From Solirubrobacterales bacterium (lineage in GTDB: Bacteria; Actinomycetota; Thermoleophilia; Solirubrobacterales; 70-9): a DNA stretch of 44,319 bases. Within the stretch, counting starts at the first letter, position 1; each line of letters begins with the position of its first letter. Below the pieces are notes generated by a model. It saw only the letters and a program-made list of their open reading frames with translations. It was not told the origin of the DNA and did no database searches. Positions 30,283-38,344 of the stretch are shown in pieces. Where the stretch lies: the NCBI GenBank assembly GCA_021323175.1, contig JAJTCK010000019.1, positions 1 through 44,319 on the forward strand. The letters run 5' to 3'. The translations under genes and the position numbers were made by a program.

Positions 30283-31905
30283 CTAGTCGCCCGGTAGCAG
30301 CTTGCCCGGATTCATGATCCCAGCCGGGTCCAGCCTCTCCTTCACCGCCCGCAGCGCCTCGACTCCAGCGTCGCCGATCTCGGCGCGCATGTAGGGCGCG
30401 TGGTCGCGACCGACGGCGTGGTGGTGGGTGATGGTCGCCTCGGCGGCGAGGATCGCCTCGCTTGCGGCGCGCTTGGCCCGGCGCCATTGCTCGATCTCCT
30501 CTCCCTCCCGGGCGGCGGTCAGGAAGGTGAAGTAGAGCGAGGCGCCGTCCGCGTAGGCGTGGGAGAGGTGGCACATGACGATGGACTGCGGTCCCAGAAC
30601 CTCCCTGAGTGCTTCTCCCACGCCCGCGTAGAGCTCGTCGAGCCTGCTCCAGGTGTGTGCGGTCTCCAGCGTCTCGACGAGGACGCGCATCCCAAGCAGC
30701 TCGTCGCGCAGGTAGGGCCCCTCGAACCGCGACCTCTCCCAGGAGCGCCCCGCCGCCCTGCCGAGGGGGACGGCCCCGCCCTCCCGAAGCCGACGGGAGC
30801 CCAGTGACCGCCGCCTGCGCACGGACTCGCGCTCGCCCTCGTATCCGCAGATCAGGAGGCAGCCGCCGCTGCGGCGGCGCAGTCGCAGATACGCGTCCAG
30901 CGCCCTCTTCTGGAGCCCGTCCGAGCCGGACAGCCGGAGCGAGACGCGGGTCTCCTCCTCGTCGGAGAGGCGCAGTACGTCGGGGGCCTCGTCGTTCTGG
31001 ATCAGCGTCCGGACGATTGCTGCGCCCGCGGCGAAGTCCTCAGCCACCCAGCCCTCGAACGACCTCTCCTGCGGCACGGGGCGCACGCGGCAGACCACGT
31101 CCGTGATCACCCCCAGCGTCCCCTCGGACCCCAGGACCAGCTCGCGCAGCGCTGGGCCCGCCGCGGTGTGCGGGACCGCTAGCGTTCGCAGGGGCCCCAC
31201 GGGGGTCGTCAGCTCGACCGAGGTGACCAGCTCGTCGAAACGGCCGTAGCCGGTGGACGCCTGTCCCGCCGAGCGCGTGGCCGCGTAGCCGCCGATGGTC
31301 GCCTGTTCGTAGGACTGCGGGAAGTGGCCGAGCGTCACGCCCAGTTGCCCCAGCTCCAGCTCGGCTTCGGGACCCCGCAGGCCGGGGCCCAGGCGCGCCG
31401 TCAGCGAGGTTGCGTCCAGCTCGACTGAGCGCAGCGCCCTCAGGTCCAGTGAGAGCACCGCGGAGTGAGGTCCCGAAATCGCGTCGAGGCCTCCGACGAC
31501 GCTCGAGCCGCCGCCGTAGGGAACGACGGCGACATCCGCGTCCGAGCACGCCTCGAGCAGAGCCGCGACGCGTTCGCGCGATTCGGGCGCCGCGATGGCG
31601 TCCGGAGCCAGGTCGAGCGTTCCCGAGCGCAGGCGGACCAGATCCGGGTAGCTCCTGCCCGCCGCATGGCGAAGGCGGTCCTCGGCGGCGGTCGAGAGGG
31701 CCGCCTCGCCCGCCGCACGACGCACGGCCTCGGGCATCGGCCGGGCCTCCGGCAGCGCGACCTCCGAGATCGGGGGCGGCTCGGCGCGGTCCGTCCGCTG
31801 GATCCCCAGCTCTGAGCGGAGCGCCGCCAAGGTGGGATCGGGGACGTCCAGGCGCCTTCCGGCGTCGCCCCAGCCCCACCACTTGAACTCGGCCGTGGGC
31901 TTCAG
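30283..31905 (-). CDS. FAD-binding oxidase, alkyldihydroxyacetonephosphate synthase (AGPS)-like
   Basis: This protein of about 540 residues opens with EFKWWGWGD, typical of AGPS proteins. It has the vanillyl-alcohol-oxidase-type FAD site VPYGGGSSVVGG, PQSYEQATIGGYAATRSAGQ, STGYGRFDELV and a C-terminal HHHAVGRDHAPYM, whose His cluster is needed in AGPS. True AGPS replaces the acyl chain of acyl-DHAP by a fatty alcohol, making an ether lipid; bacterial relatives may oxidise other substrates. The only start that keeps the family N-terminus is CTG at 31905, overlapping the SRPBCC stop by 4 bp (CTGA). The next in-frame NTG is TTG about 25 codons later. Confidence 0.85.
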   Translation of the reverse strand: MKPTAEFKWWGWGDAGRRLDVPDPTLAALRSELGIQRTDRAEPPPISEVALPEARPMPEAVRRAAGEAALSTAAEDRLRHAAGRSYPDLVRLRSGTLDLAPDAIAAPESRERVAALLEACSDADVAVVPYGGGSSVVGGLDAISGPHSAVLSLDLRALRSVELDATSLTARLGPGLRGPEAELELGQLGVTLGHFPQSYEQATIGGYAATRSAGQASTGYGRFDELVTSVELTTPVGPLRTLAVPHTAAGPALRELVLGSEGTLGVITDVVCRVRPVPQERSFEGWVAEDFAAGAAIVRTLIQNDEAPDVLRLSDEEETRVSLRLSGSDGLQKRALDAYLRLRRRSGGCLLICGYEGERESVRRRRSLGSRRLREGGAVPLGRAAGRSWERSRFEGPYLRDELLGMRVLVETLETAHTWSRLDELYAGVGEALREVLGPQSIVMCHLSHAYADGASLYFTFLTAAREGEEIEQWRRAKRAASEAILAAEATITHHHAVGRDHAPYMRAEIGDAGVEALRAVKERLDPAGIMNPGKLLPGD

Positions 31906-32405
31906 CCCGCCGCCCCCGCGGAGCCGGCCGCGTCCTGGCCGCCGCCGGCGATCCTCTCCAGGCCACCCAGCGCCTCGCTCAGGGTGCGACCGGTCGCGCG
32001 GCGCATCATGAACCCGCCCAGCCGCGAGAGGCCGCGCAGCCGCTGGTCGCTCTCCAGCGTCACCCGGGTTTCCCCGGCTGCGCCGCTCGACTCGGGGTCC
32101 AGCCGTATCTCGGTCCGCGCGCTCTCGAGAAAGCCCTCGAACGGGGTGCCGTCCACGAGCTGCTCGTAGGCGTAGTGCTTTCCGGTGGACGCGGCGGTGC
32201 AGCGGTAGTCGGCGCGGATTGCGCGGCCGTCCCGCGTCTCGAGTACCTGCGTCCACTTGCGGCCCTTGGCCCCTCCGCCCTCGCTCACGTTCTCGACCCG
32301 CTGGGTTCGGGGCCACCAGCGGGGCAGGTGGTAAGGGTCCGAGACGATGGCCCAGATCTCGCCCGGCGCCGCCGCCACGCGCCGCCTGCGGGTGACCCTG
32401 GGCAT
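31902..32405 (-). CDS. SRPBCC/START-like lipid-binding-fold protein
   Basis: The 167-residue protein shows the helix-grip pattern: VTRRRRVAAAPGEIWAIVSD, YHLPRWWPRTQRVENV, a beta-rich centre (YEQLVDGTPFEGFLESARTE) and a C-terminal helix MMRRATGRTLSEALGGLERI. Such proteins bind hydrophobic ligands or act as cyclases and dehydratases; the ligand here is unknown. A Gly/Ala-rich tail follows. The ATG lies 3 bp after the ftsR stop, and its stop overlaps the start of the AGPS-like gene. A hydrophobic-ligand carrier feeding the FAD enzyme would make sense, but that is inference. Confidence 0.82.
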   Translation of the reverse strand: MPRVTRRRRVAAAPGEIWAIVSDPYHLPRWWPRTQRVENVSEGGGAKGRKWTQVLETRDGRAIRADYRCTAASTGKHYAYEQLVDGTPFEGFLESARTEIRLDPESSGAAGETRVTLESDQRLRGLSRLGGFMMRRATGRTLSEALGGLERIAGGGQDAAGSAGAAG

Positions 32406-32408
32406 CCC

Positions 32409-33152
32409 CTACTCGACCGGCTCTCCGGTGAGCTTGCGCAGGTCCCTGATCAGCAGCAGGTGCGTCAGGTTGCTGCACGTCGACGCGAGCGTTTCGAGGT
32501 TCTCGATCGCCTCGCGCCGACGGGTCTGGTTCGAGGAACGCAGTGCGGGTCCGACGACGGCCTCGAGCAGAGCGGCCTCTCGGTCGGCCGCCGTGCGGAG
32601 AACCCTCAGATTCCGCCCTGCCACGCCGAAGCGATTCAGCTCGCCGCAAGCCTTGACGATCTCGCGGTCGGTCTCGTCATAGGTGCGCTGCCCCTCGATC
32701 TGCTGTGACTGCACGATTCGCCACTCTTCCAGCTCCCTGATCAGCTCGGGCCCCACGCCGGTGTGGTCCACCAGCTCCTCGAGGCTCAGGCGCGAGCCGT
32801 TGGCCGCGTCGACGCTGCCGGCGCGGCGCAGGGAAGCCGGCGCACCCGACCCCGGGTTGCGCTTCCCGCCCGAAGCCAACTCCTGGCGGATGACGCGCAG
32901 CGGCAGGAATTCGTCGCGCTGCATGCGCAGAATCTCGCGCAGGCGCTCCACGTCGGCCTGGCTGTACAGGCGGTATCCGCCGGGCGTCCGCCGCGGGGAC
33001 AGCAACTTCTGGTCCTCGAGGTACCGGATCTTCGAGATCGAGATGTCGTCGAACTCGCGGCCGAGGATCTTGGCCACGGAGCCGATCGTGAGCGCCTTGC
33101 GTGCGGAGCCGCCCGAGTCGGCGGCGCGCTCAGGGCGTGTCGAGGCCTCCAC
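32409..33152 (-). CDS. ftsR: MerR-family regulator FtsR-like
   Basis: The 247-residue protein has an N-terminal MerR winged-helix domain: LTIGSVAKILGREF, ISISKIRYLEDQKLLSPRRT, GGYRLYSQADVERLREIL and FLPLRVIRQEL. A second helical domain follows, with LSLEELVDHTGVGPELIREL. This layout matches FtsR of Corynebacterium (Rv1828 of Mycobacterium), which activates ftsZ, and the gene sits next to a GarA-like FHA gene just as Rv1828 follows Rv1827. No metal-binding Cys are present, as expected. GTG start 3 bp after the FHA stop. The target genes in this organism are not visible here. Confidence 0.88.
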   Translation of the reverse strand: MEASTRPERAADSGGSARKALTIGSVAKILGREFDDISISKIRYLEDQKLLSPRRTPGGYRLYSQADVERLREILRMQRDEFLPLRVIRQELASGGKRNPGSGAPASLRRAGSVDAANGSRLSLEELVDHTGVGPELIRELEEWRIVQSQQIEGQRTYDETDREIVKACGELNRFGVAGRNLRVLRTAADREAALLEAVVGPALRSSNQTRRREAIENLETLASTCSNLTHLLLIRDLRKLTGEPVE

Positions 33153-33155
33153 GGC

Positions 33156-33638
33156 TCACTGTCCCTTCTGCTTCTCCAGGTAACTGAGCTTGTATTTCCC
33201 GACCTGGATCTCGTCACCGTCCTCGAGCGCGTGGGACTCGATCCGGCGCCGATTCACGTAGGTGCCGTTGAGCGAGCCCAGGTCGTCTATGTAGAGCCCG
33301 TCGCGGCGCCTGACCACCAGGGCGTGGTTGCGAGAGACGGTTACGTCGTCCAGGAACACCCCCGCCTCGGGCGTGCGCCCGATCGAGATCTTCTCGTCGT
33401 CCAGCATGAAGCTCTCGCCCGCGCGCCCTCCCCCCGAGCGAATCACGAGCGCGGCACCGGCGCGCTCGACGACCTCGTCGATGTCCACCTGGTGCATCTC
33501 GCCGGACTCGTCCACCGTGTAGGTCATCGTCGTCGGCTCGTCGGCGCCGTCCGGACGGGACAGGTAGGCGCCGCACTTCTGGCAGTAATTCGCGCCTTCG
33601 GCGTTGACGAAACCGCACTCGGGGCAGTGGATCGCCAC
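33156..33638 (-). CDS. GarA/OdhI-like FHA-domain protein with N-terminal zinc ribbon
   Basis: This 160-residue protein has a Cys4 zinc ribbon (C5, C8, C19, C22) and an acidic, Thr-rich linker (DEPTTMTYTVDE, about 33-44). An FHA domain follows, with GR at 87-88, SRNH at 102-105 and LGSLNGTYVN at 120-129, the residues that hold phosphothreonine. GarA/OdhI bind and inhibit 2-oxoglutarate dehydrogenase unless phosphorylated on an N-terminal Thr. The TT in the linker could be that site, but it lacks the exact ETTS motif of GarA. Neighbourhood with ftsR supports the identity. GTG start, 6 bp after a 36-codon gene. Confidence 0.87.
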   Translation of the reverse strand: MAIHCPECGFVNAEGANYCQKCGAYLSRPDGADEPTTMTYTVDESGEMHQVDIDEVVERAGAALVIRSGGGRAGESFMLDDEKISIGRTPEAGVFLDDVTVSRNHALVVRRRDGLYIDDLGSLNGTYVNRRRIESHALEDGDEIQVGKYKLSYLEKQKGQ

Positions 33639-33644
33639 GATCGC

Positions 33645-33755
33645 CTAGTCAGGCGGCTTGGTCGGGAACACGTGCTTGCCGGCGAGGATCTCGCTCAGTT
33701 CCATAGGCTCCTCGTCGCTCAACGAGCCGATGTTCGGTGTGGTGTCTTCCTCCAC
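33645..33755 (-). CDS. 36-residue acidic small protein before the FHA gene
   Basis: GTG at 33755 opens a 36-codon frame encoding MEEDTTPNIGSLSDEEPMEL followed by SEILAGKHVFPTKPPD, with a TAG stop at 33645. A strong Shine-Dalgarno (GGAAAGGA, minus strand about 33770-33763) stands at proper spacing, and the next gene starts 6 bp later. It is acidic, soluble and has a Thr pair near the N-terminus. It lies inside the pgsA-FHA-ftsR gene run, so it is probably translated. I know no family for it; a peptide ligand of the FHA domain is a testable idea only. Confidence 0.6.
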   Translation of the reverse strand: MEEDTTPNIGSLSDEEPMELSEILAGKHVFPTKPPD

Positions 33756-33821
33756 GGCGCTGTCCTTTCCGCGGGTCGTGCTTCACGTGTGGTGCGGCGA
33801 TTATATGGCTGCCGGGATGCC

Positions 33822-34466
33822 TCAACCGGGGGTTGAAGGTTCGTTTGCAGAAAGGCTCCGCAGCCCGTCGCGCGCATAGGCAACCGTCGCGGCGAGCGCG
33901 AGGGCGACGCCGATCACCAGCATCACGTCCCAGACGACGCTCTCGACCACCATGGACCAGAAGATCGCCCCCATAACCGGGAACACGGCGATGCGCCCGT
34001 ACCAGTTGATCTGCAGGTCCTGCTCGCGCCGGACCGCGTACTGGGCGAGCACGAGGGTGGCCAGCTCGCGCACAGCAAGCACCGCAAGCGCCCACCGGGG
34101 CAGCAGCTCGAAGTGCCAGCAGACGACCGCCCCCGAGAGAATCGTCAGGCGGTCCACGACCGGGTCCAGCAGCGCGCCCATCCGGCTGTACTGCCCGGTG
34201 GCGCGCGCCAGGAAGCCGTCGAGGTAATCCCCGGCCGCGATCAGCCAGAACAGCCCCCAGGCCCAGGGATCATGGCCATCGTCGGAGCCGAACGCCAGGA
34301 CCAGGAACACCGGGATGGCGGCGAGGCGCAGGTAGCCGACAGCATTCGGGACGGTCCACGGCCGCAGGGGCTGGCCCTTCTGGGTCTCGCGCGGCGGCGG
34401 TCCCGAGCGGTCCAGTCCGAACCGGCGGCGGAACGTCAGCTTGCGGCGGCGCGTCGGTGCGGCCAT
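33822..34466 (-). CDS. pgsA: CDP-alcohol phosphatidyltransferase (PgsA-like)
   Basis: The 214-residue protein has an N-terminal basic region (PTRRRKLTFRRRF), TVPNAVGYLRLAAIPVFLVL as the first membrane helix, and the CDP-alcohol phosphotransferase motif DGFLARATGQYSRMGALLDPVVD. That is D-G-x2-A-R-x8-G-x3-D-x3-D, which binds the metal and CDP-diacylglycerol. Several further hydrophobic helices follow. It transfers a phosphatidyl group to glycerol-3-phosphate or inositol-phosphate; the acceptor cannot be fixed from the motif. It heads the run that leads to the FHA and ftsR genes and is divergent from proS with about 24 bp between starts. Confidence 0.85.
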   Translation of the reverse strand: MAAPTRRRKLTFRRRFGLDRSGPPPRETQKGQPLRPWTVPNAVGYLRLAAIPVFLVLAFGSDDGHDPWAWGLFWLIAAGDYLDGFLARATGQYSRMGALLDPVVDRLTILSGAVVCWHFELLPRWALAVLAVRELATLVLAQYAVRREQDLQINWYGRIAVFPVMGAIFWSMVVESVVWDVMLVIGVALALAATVAYARDGLRSLSANEPSTPG

Positions 34467-34490
34467 CAGATGGTCAAGAATGGTCTGCCC

Positions 34491-36002
34491 ATGGCATCGG
34501 GAAAGAAAGCAGGGATCAGCCCGACGCGCGCGGAGGACTTCCCGCAGTGGTTCCAAAGCGTCGTTCGGGATGCCGAGGTGGCCGAGCTGGACCACGTGCG
34601 CGGCTGCATGGTGATTCGCCCGTGGGGCTACGGCATCTGGGAGCTGATGCAGCGCGCGATGGACGACGCGATCAAGGCCTCGGGGGCCGACAACGCCTAC
34701 TTCCCGCTCTTCATTCCCCTCAACTACATCGCCGAGGAGGCCGCGCACGTCGAAGGGTTCGCCAAGGAGATGGCGGTCGTGACCCACCACCGGCTCGAGA
34801 AGGACGCGGACAGCGGAGACCTGGTGCCCGCCGCCGAGCTGAGCGAGCCCCTGGTGGTCCGCCCCACCTCCGAAACGATCATCGGGCGCTCCTTCGCCAA
34901 GTGGATCAACTCCTACCGGGACCTTCCGCTGCTGATCAACCAGTGGGCCAACGTCGTGCGCTGGGAGCTGCGGCCGCGTGTCCTGCTGCGCACCACCGAG
35001 TTCCTGTGGCAGGAGGGCCACACGGCCCACGCCACCGAGGACGAGGCGCGCGCCAAGACCTTGGAGATGCTCGAGGTCTACCGCGAGTTCGCGGAGTCCG
35101 TGCTCGCCGTCCCGGTCATTCCCGGAGAGAAGCCCGAGAGCGAGCGTTTTCCCGGTGCGGTGAGCAGCCTCAGTATCGAGGCGATGATGCAGGACGGCAA
35201 GGCGCTCCAGGCCGGCACAAGCCACTACCTGGGACAGAACTTCTCCCGAGCGATGGGGATGCAGTACACGGCCGAGGACGGAGGCCAGCATCACGCGCAC
35301 ACCACCTCCTGGGGGACGTCCACGCGCCTCATGGGCGCTCTCGTCATGACCCACGCCGACGACAACGGCCTGCGCCTTCCCCCGCGGGTGGCGCCGCATC
35401 AGGTGGTGATCGTGCCGATCACGCGCGACGAACCGGCGGCCGTGCTCGAGGCCGCGGACGGAATCGCCGCGGAGGTTGGCGCTGCCTCCGTCCTGGACGC
35501 CCCGCTGCGCGTCAGCGTCGATCGTCGCGAGCGCAAGCCCGCCGAGAAGCGCTGGGAGTGGATCCGCAAGGGCGCGCCCCTCGTGCTCGAGCTGGGCGAG
35601 CGCGACATCGAGGGCGGAGTGGTCACCGTCACCCGCCGCAACGATCTCGATCTGGCACGCGAGCAGGTGCCCCGCTCCGAGCTGGCCTCCAAGCTGCCGC
35701 AGCTGGTGGAGTCGATGCAGGCGGAGTACCTGGCCGCGGCTGCCGAGCGCCTCGGCAGCCGAACTTCGAGGGATGTCTCGAACGTAGACGAGTTCCGCGA
35801 GTTCTTCAGCGGCGACGACCCCGACTCGGGCGGCTTCGTCCGCGCTCCCTGGTGCGCTGACCCGGCCACCGACGCGGTCATGGGCGAGCTCGGCGTCAGC
35901 GTCCGATGCATCCCCTTCGACCAGGCCCTCGCCGACGGCGCGGAATGCGTGATCTCGGGCGCGCCGGCGAAGGTGGAGGCCCTGTTCGCGAAGGCCTACT
36001 GA
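34491..36002 (+). CDS. proS: Prolyl-tRNA synthetase, eukaryote/archaeal-type (short form)
   Basis: The enzyme charges tRNA-Pro. The 503-residue protein is the form lacking the bacterial-type insertion: RPWGYGIWELMQ, PLFIPLNYIAEE, motif 2 LRTTEFLWQEGHTAHAT and motif 3-like TSWGTSTRLMGALVMTH. Then come the anticodon-binding domain (PHQVVIVPI) and a C-terminal zinc-type extension ending in Tyr, as is usual for this class. I chose ATG 34491; a start at 34470 would add seven residues and nearly abut the divergent pgsA start. It ends 22 bp from the convergent ispG stop. Confidence 0.93.
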   Translation: MASGKKAGISPTRAEDFPQWFQSVVRDAEVAELDHVRGCMVIRPWGYGIWELMQRAMDDAIKASGADNAYFPLFIPLNYIAEEAAHVEGFAKEMAVVTHHRLEKDADSGDLVPAAELSEPLVVRPTSETIIGRSFAKWINSYRDLPLLINQWANVVRWELRPRVLLRTTEFLWQEGHTAHATEDEARAKTLEMLEVYREFAESVLAVPVIPGEKPESERFPGAVSSLSIEAMMQDGKALQAGTSHYLGQNFSRAMGMQYTAEDGGQHHAHTTSWGTSTRLMGALVMTHADDNGLRLPPRVAPHQVVIVPITRDEPAAVLEAADGIAAEVGAASVLDAPLRVSVDRRERKPAEKRWEWIRKGAPLVLELGERDIEGGVVTVTRRNDLDLAREQVPRSELASKLPQLVESMQAEYLAAAAERLGSRTSRDVSNVDEFREFFSGDDPDSGGFVRAPWCADPATDAVMGELGVSVRCIPFDQALADGAECVISGAPAKVEALFAKAY

Positions 36003-36024
36003 GCGCGGGCCTGGGTCTGATCTC

Positions 36025-37368
36025 TCAGGTCGTCCGTGAGAAGCGCCGGCCCACGGTTGGCGACGCCTCCTCGTCCAGCTTCACGCGCTTGCCGCCCTTG
36101 ACGGGCTGTAGGTATGGCTCGCGATCGCCGGGCTCGGGTGGTGGGCCCTCGCCGTTCCCGGCCGGGACCGTCAGGTCGGCCTCGTCGGTGTCGGCCGCCG
36201 CCGCCTCCATCGCGGCGATCCGCTCCGGGGTCAGCTCGCCGGCGTTCTCCTCCTCGATCTTCGCGAGCCAGTCGGCGCCTTCGGCCGCCTCGCCCTCGTC
36301 CACCTGCACCTTGCCACGGTCAAGCGACTTGTCGATCTCGGCGAAGAGCGTCTCGACCAGCTGCTCCTGCTTCACCTTCCGCAGCGGCTTGCCGTGGGCG
36401 AAGATCAGACCCTCGTCCTTGGCGCCGGTGATGCCGAAGTCGGCGTGCGAGGCCTCGCCGATGCCGTTGACCGCGCATCCCAGCACCGCGACCTCGATCG
36501 GCTCCTCGTAGGCCTCCAGGCGCTGCTCGATCTCGGCGACCACGGTGTCCATGTCGAACTGCAGGCGGCCGCACGTGGGGCACGCGATGAGGACGGGGCC
36601 GCGCTCGCGAAGCTGCAGCGCCTTCAGGATCTCCCAGCCGACCTTGACCTCCTCCTCGGCGTGGAAGGTCGAGAGGCTGATCCGGATCGTGTCCCCTACG
36701 CCGTCGGCGAGCAGGGTCCCCAGGCCGACCGATGACTTCAGCGATCCCGACCACTTGGTCCCGGCCTCTGTGATGCCGAGGTGGATCGGGTAGGGGATCT
36801 TCTCGGCGAGCAGGCGGTTCGAGGCGATCGTGTTCGGCACGTTGGTGGACTTGATCGAGACCTTGAAGTTCTCGTAGTCGAGGCGTTCCATCATCCCCAC
36901 GAACTCGACGGCCGCCTGGACCAGCGCCTCGACGGAGTTCTCGCGCTCGAGCGCGTGCAGATGCTTGGGCAGTGATCCCGAGTTGACGCCGATGCGCATC
37001 GGGACGCCGGCCTTCGTCGCCTTCTCAGCGACCTCGGCGACCTTCTCCGGGCCGCCGATGTTGCCGGGGTTAAGCCTGATGCAATGGGCGCCCGCATCGA
37101 TGGCCTTCAGCGCCAGTGTGTGATTGAAATGGATGTCCGCGATCACCGGGATCGGCGAGTCCTTGACGATCGTCCTAAGCGCCTCGACGTCCTTGTCCCT
37201 TGGCACGGCGACCCGGACCAGGTCGGCTCCGGCGTCGGCGACCGTGCGGATCTGCTCCATGGTCGCCTGCAGGTTCGCCGTCTCGGTCTTGCACATCGTC
37301 TGCACGGCGACGGGGGCCCCGCCCCCGATCGGCACGCCGCCGACGAAGATCTGACGCTTGGAGGACAT
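36025..37368 (-). CDS. ispG: 4-hydroxy-3-methylbut-2-en-1-yl diphosphate synthase (flavodoxin/ferredoxin) IspG
   Basis: IspG is the penultimate enzyme of the MEP pathway, reducing MEcPP to HMBPP with a 4Fe-4S cluster. The 447-residue protein shows a TIM barrel (VAVQTMCKTET, VIADIHFNH, CIRLNPGNIG, RIGVNSGSLP). Cluster Cys are at 263, 266 (CPTCGR) and 298 (GCAVNGIGE), with Glu305 closing the site. After residue about 355 there is an extra acidic, low-complexity tail of about 90 residues rich in Glu, Ala and Pro that the family does not need. dxr lies 4 kb upstream on the same strand. TACCCT is 9 nt before the ATG. Confidence 0.94.
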   Translation of the reverse strand: MSSKRQIFVGGVPIGGGAPVAVQTMCKTETANLQATMEQIRTVADAGADLVRVAVPRDKDVEALRTIVKDSPIPVIADIHFNHTLALKAIDAGAHCIRLNPGNIGGPEKVAEVAEKATKAGVPMRIGVNSGSLPKHLHALERENSVEALVQAAVEFVGMMERLDYENFKVSIKSTNVPNTIASNRLLAEKIPYPIHLGITEAGTKWSGSLKSSVGLGTLLADGVGDTIRISLSTFHAEEEVKVGWEILKALQLRERGPVLIACPTCGRLQFDMDTVVAEIEQRLEAYEEPIEVAVLGCAVNGIGEASHADFGITGAKDEGLIFAHGKPLRKVKQEQLVETLFAEIDKSLDRGKVQVDEGEAAEGADWLAKIEEENAGELTPERIAAMEAAAADTDEADLTVPAGNGEGPPPEPGDREPYLQPVKGGKRVKLDEEASPTVGRRFSRTT

Positions 37369-37446
37369 ACAGGCAACAGGGTAGCTGGGCCCCTAAGCGC
37401 ACACTTCCGGGTTGTGAACGTCCAGGCCCCTTGCCTTCGCCCTGAG

Positions 37447-37452
37447 GTAGCG
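37447..37452 (+). promoter_or_regulatory. Possible -10 element for the PASTA-protein gene
   Basis: TAGCGT lies 45 nt upstream of the ATG at 37498. A good Shine-Dalgarno (AAGGGGAG) follows about 37484-37491, so this gene, unlike many here, appears to have a 5' leader. Confidence 0.35.
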
Positions 37453-37497
37453 TTCGCTCACGCCAAAGGGATTTCAGCGACCTCAAGGGGAGAACCG

Positions 37498-38322
37498 ATG
37501 AGCCGACGGAGAATCGCCACAATGACCATCGCCGGTGCGCTCGGGGTGCTTACCGCTGCTCCGGCGGCGCACGCCGACACGGTCACGCTCGGCAGCACCC
37601 TTCAGAACCCCTTTCAGGGGGGAATAAGCACAGGGCCGACGCTCACCGTCCAGCTCTCCTATGCCCCGGCGACCAGTCCCAACCCGGTCGTGTCCCCTGC
37701 GAACGGCGTGATCACGGGTTGGAAGGTCAAGAGCGCGGACGACGGAGCCCTCTACACCCTGAAGGTCCTGCGACCGAACGGGCCGGTCAGCCTCGTCACC
37801 GCCACCAACAGCAACTTCACCGCGCTGCGCTCCGCGGTGGCTCCGACACCGGTTCCCGTGGGGACCGAGTCAGCGACCCCGACCGGCGTGATCTTCAGCT
37901 ATCCGGCGTCGCTTCCGATCAGCAAGGGCGACTATCTCGGGGTGCTCACCGGCGGCCAGGATGACCACGTGCCGCAGTTCACGACGAGCGGCGTTCCCAC
38001 GAACCTGATCGCGAACAACTTCGCGGGCCTGCCCGCGGATGGCGCTGCGGCTGACCTCCTCGCCGACCAGCAGCACGATCTCCTGCTCCAGGCGACGGTC
38101 GGGTTCTGCAAGGTTCCGAGCCTGAAGGGCCTGAAGGTGAAGGCGGCCAAGCAGGCCCTCGCGGCCGCCGACTGCGGCGTCAAGGTCAGCAAGAAGAAGG
38201 TGAAGAAGAAGAAGCAGCGCGGGAGGGTGATCAAGCAGAAGCAGCAGGCCGGCTTCACCGCCGCGCCGGGCACTCAGATCCCCATCGTCGTGGGCAAGAA
38301 GGGAAAGAAGGCGAAGAAGTAG
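37498..38322 (+). CDS. Secreted PASTA-domain protein
   Basis: The 274-residue precursor has a signal peptide (RRRIATMTIAGALGVLTAAP, cut near AHA). A beta-rich domain (about residues 28-200) follows in which I recognise no family. The C-terminal PASTA-like repeat reads KVPSLKGLKVKAAKQALAAA then DCGVKVS, broken by a very lysine-rich stretch (KKKVKKKKQRGRVIKQKQQ) and ending PGTQIPIVVGKKGKKAKK. PASTA domains bind muropeptides and beta-lactams. The Lys-rich insert would stick to anionic wall polymers. A strong Shine-Dalgarno supports the ATG. It is divergent from ispG. Confidence 0.82.
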   Translation: MSRRRIATMTIAGALGVLTAAPAAHADTVTLGSTLQNPFQGGISTGPTLTVQLSYAPATSPNPVVSPANGVITGWKVKSADDGALYTLKVLRPNGPVSLVTATNSNFTALRSAVAPTPVPVGTESATPTGVIFSYPASLPISKGDYLGVLTGGQDDHVPQFTTSGVPTNLIANNFAGLPADGAAADLLADQQHDLLLQATVGFCKVPSLKGLKVKAAKQALAAADCGVKVSKKKVKKKKQRGRVIKQKQQAGFTAAPGTQIPIVVGKKGKKAKK

Positions 38323-38344
38323 CGCCTGCCCTGAGCGCCGAGCG

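Noticed and set aside
33649-34095. 148-codon minus-strand frame overlapping pgsA and the 36-codon gene
   Set aside because: It is a different frame from both, Arg/Gly-rich and motif-free; pgsA and the small gene explain the region.
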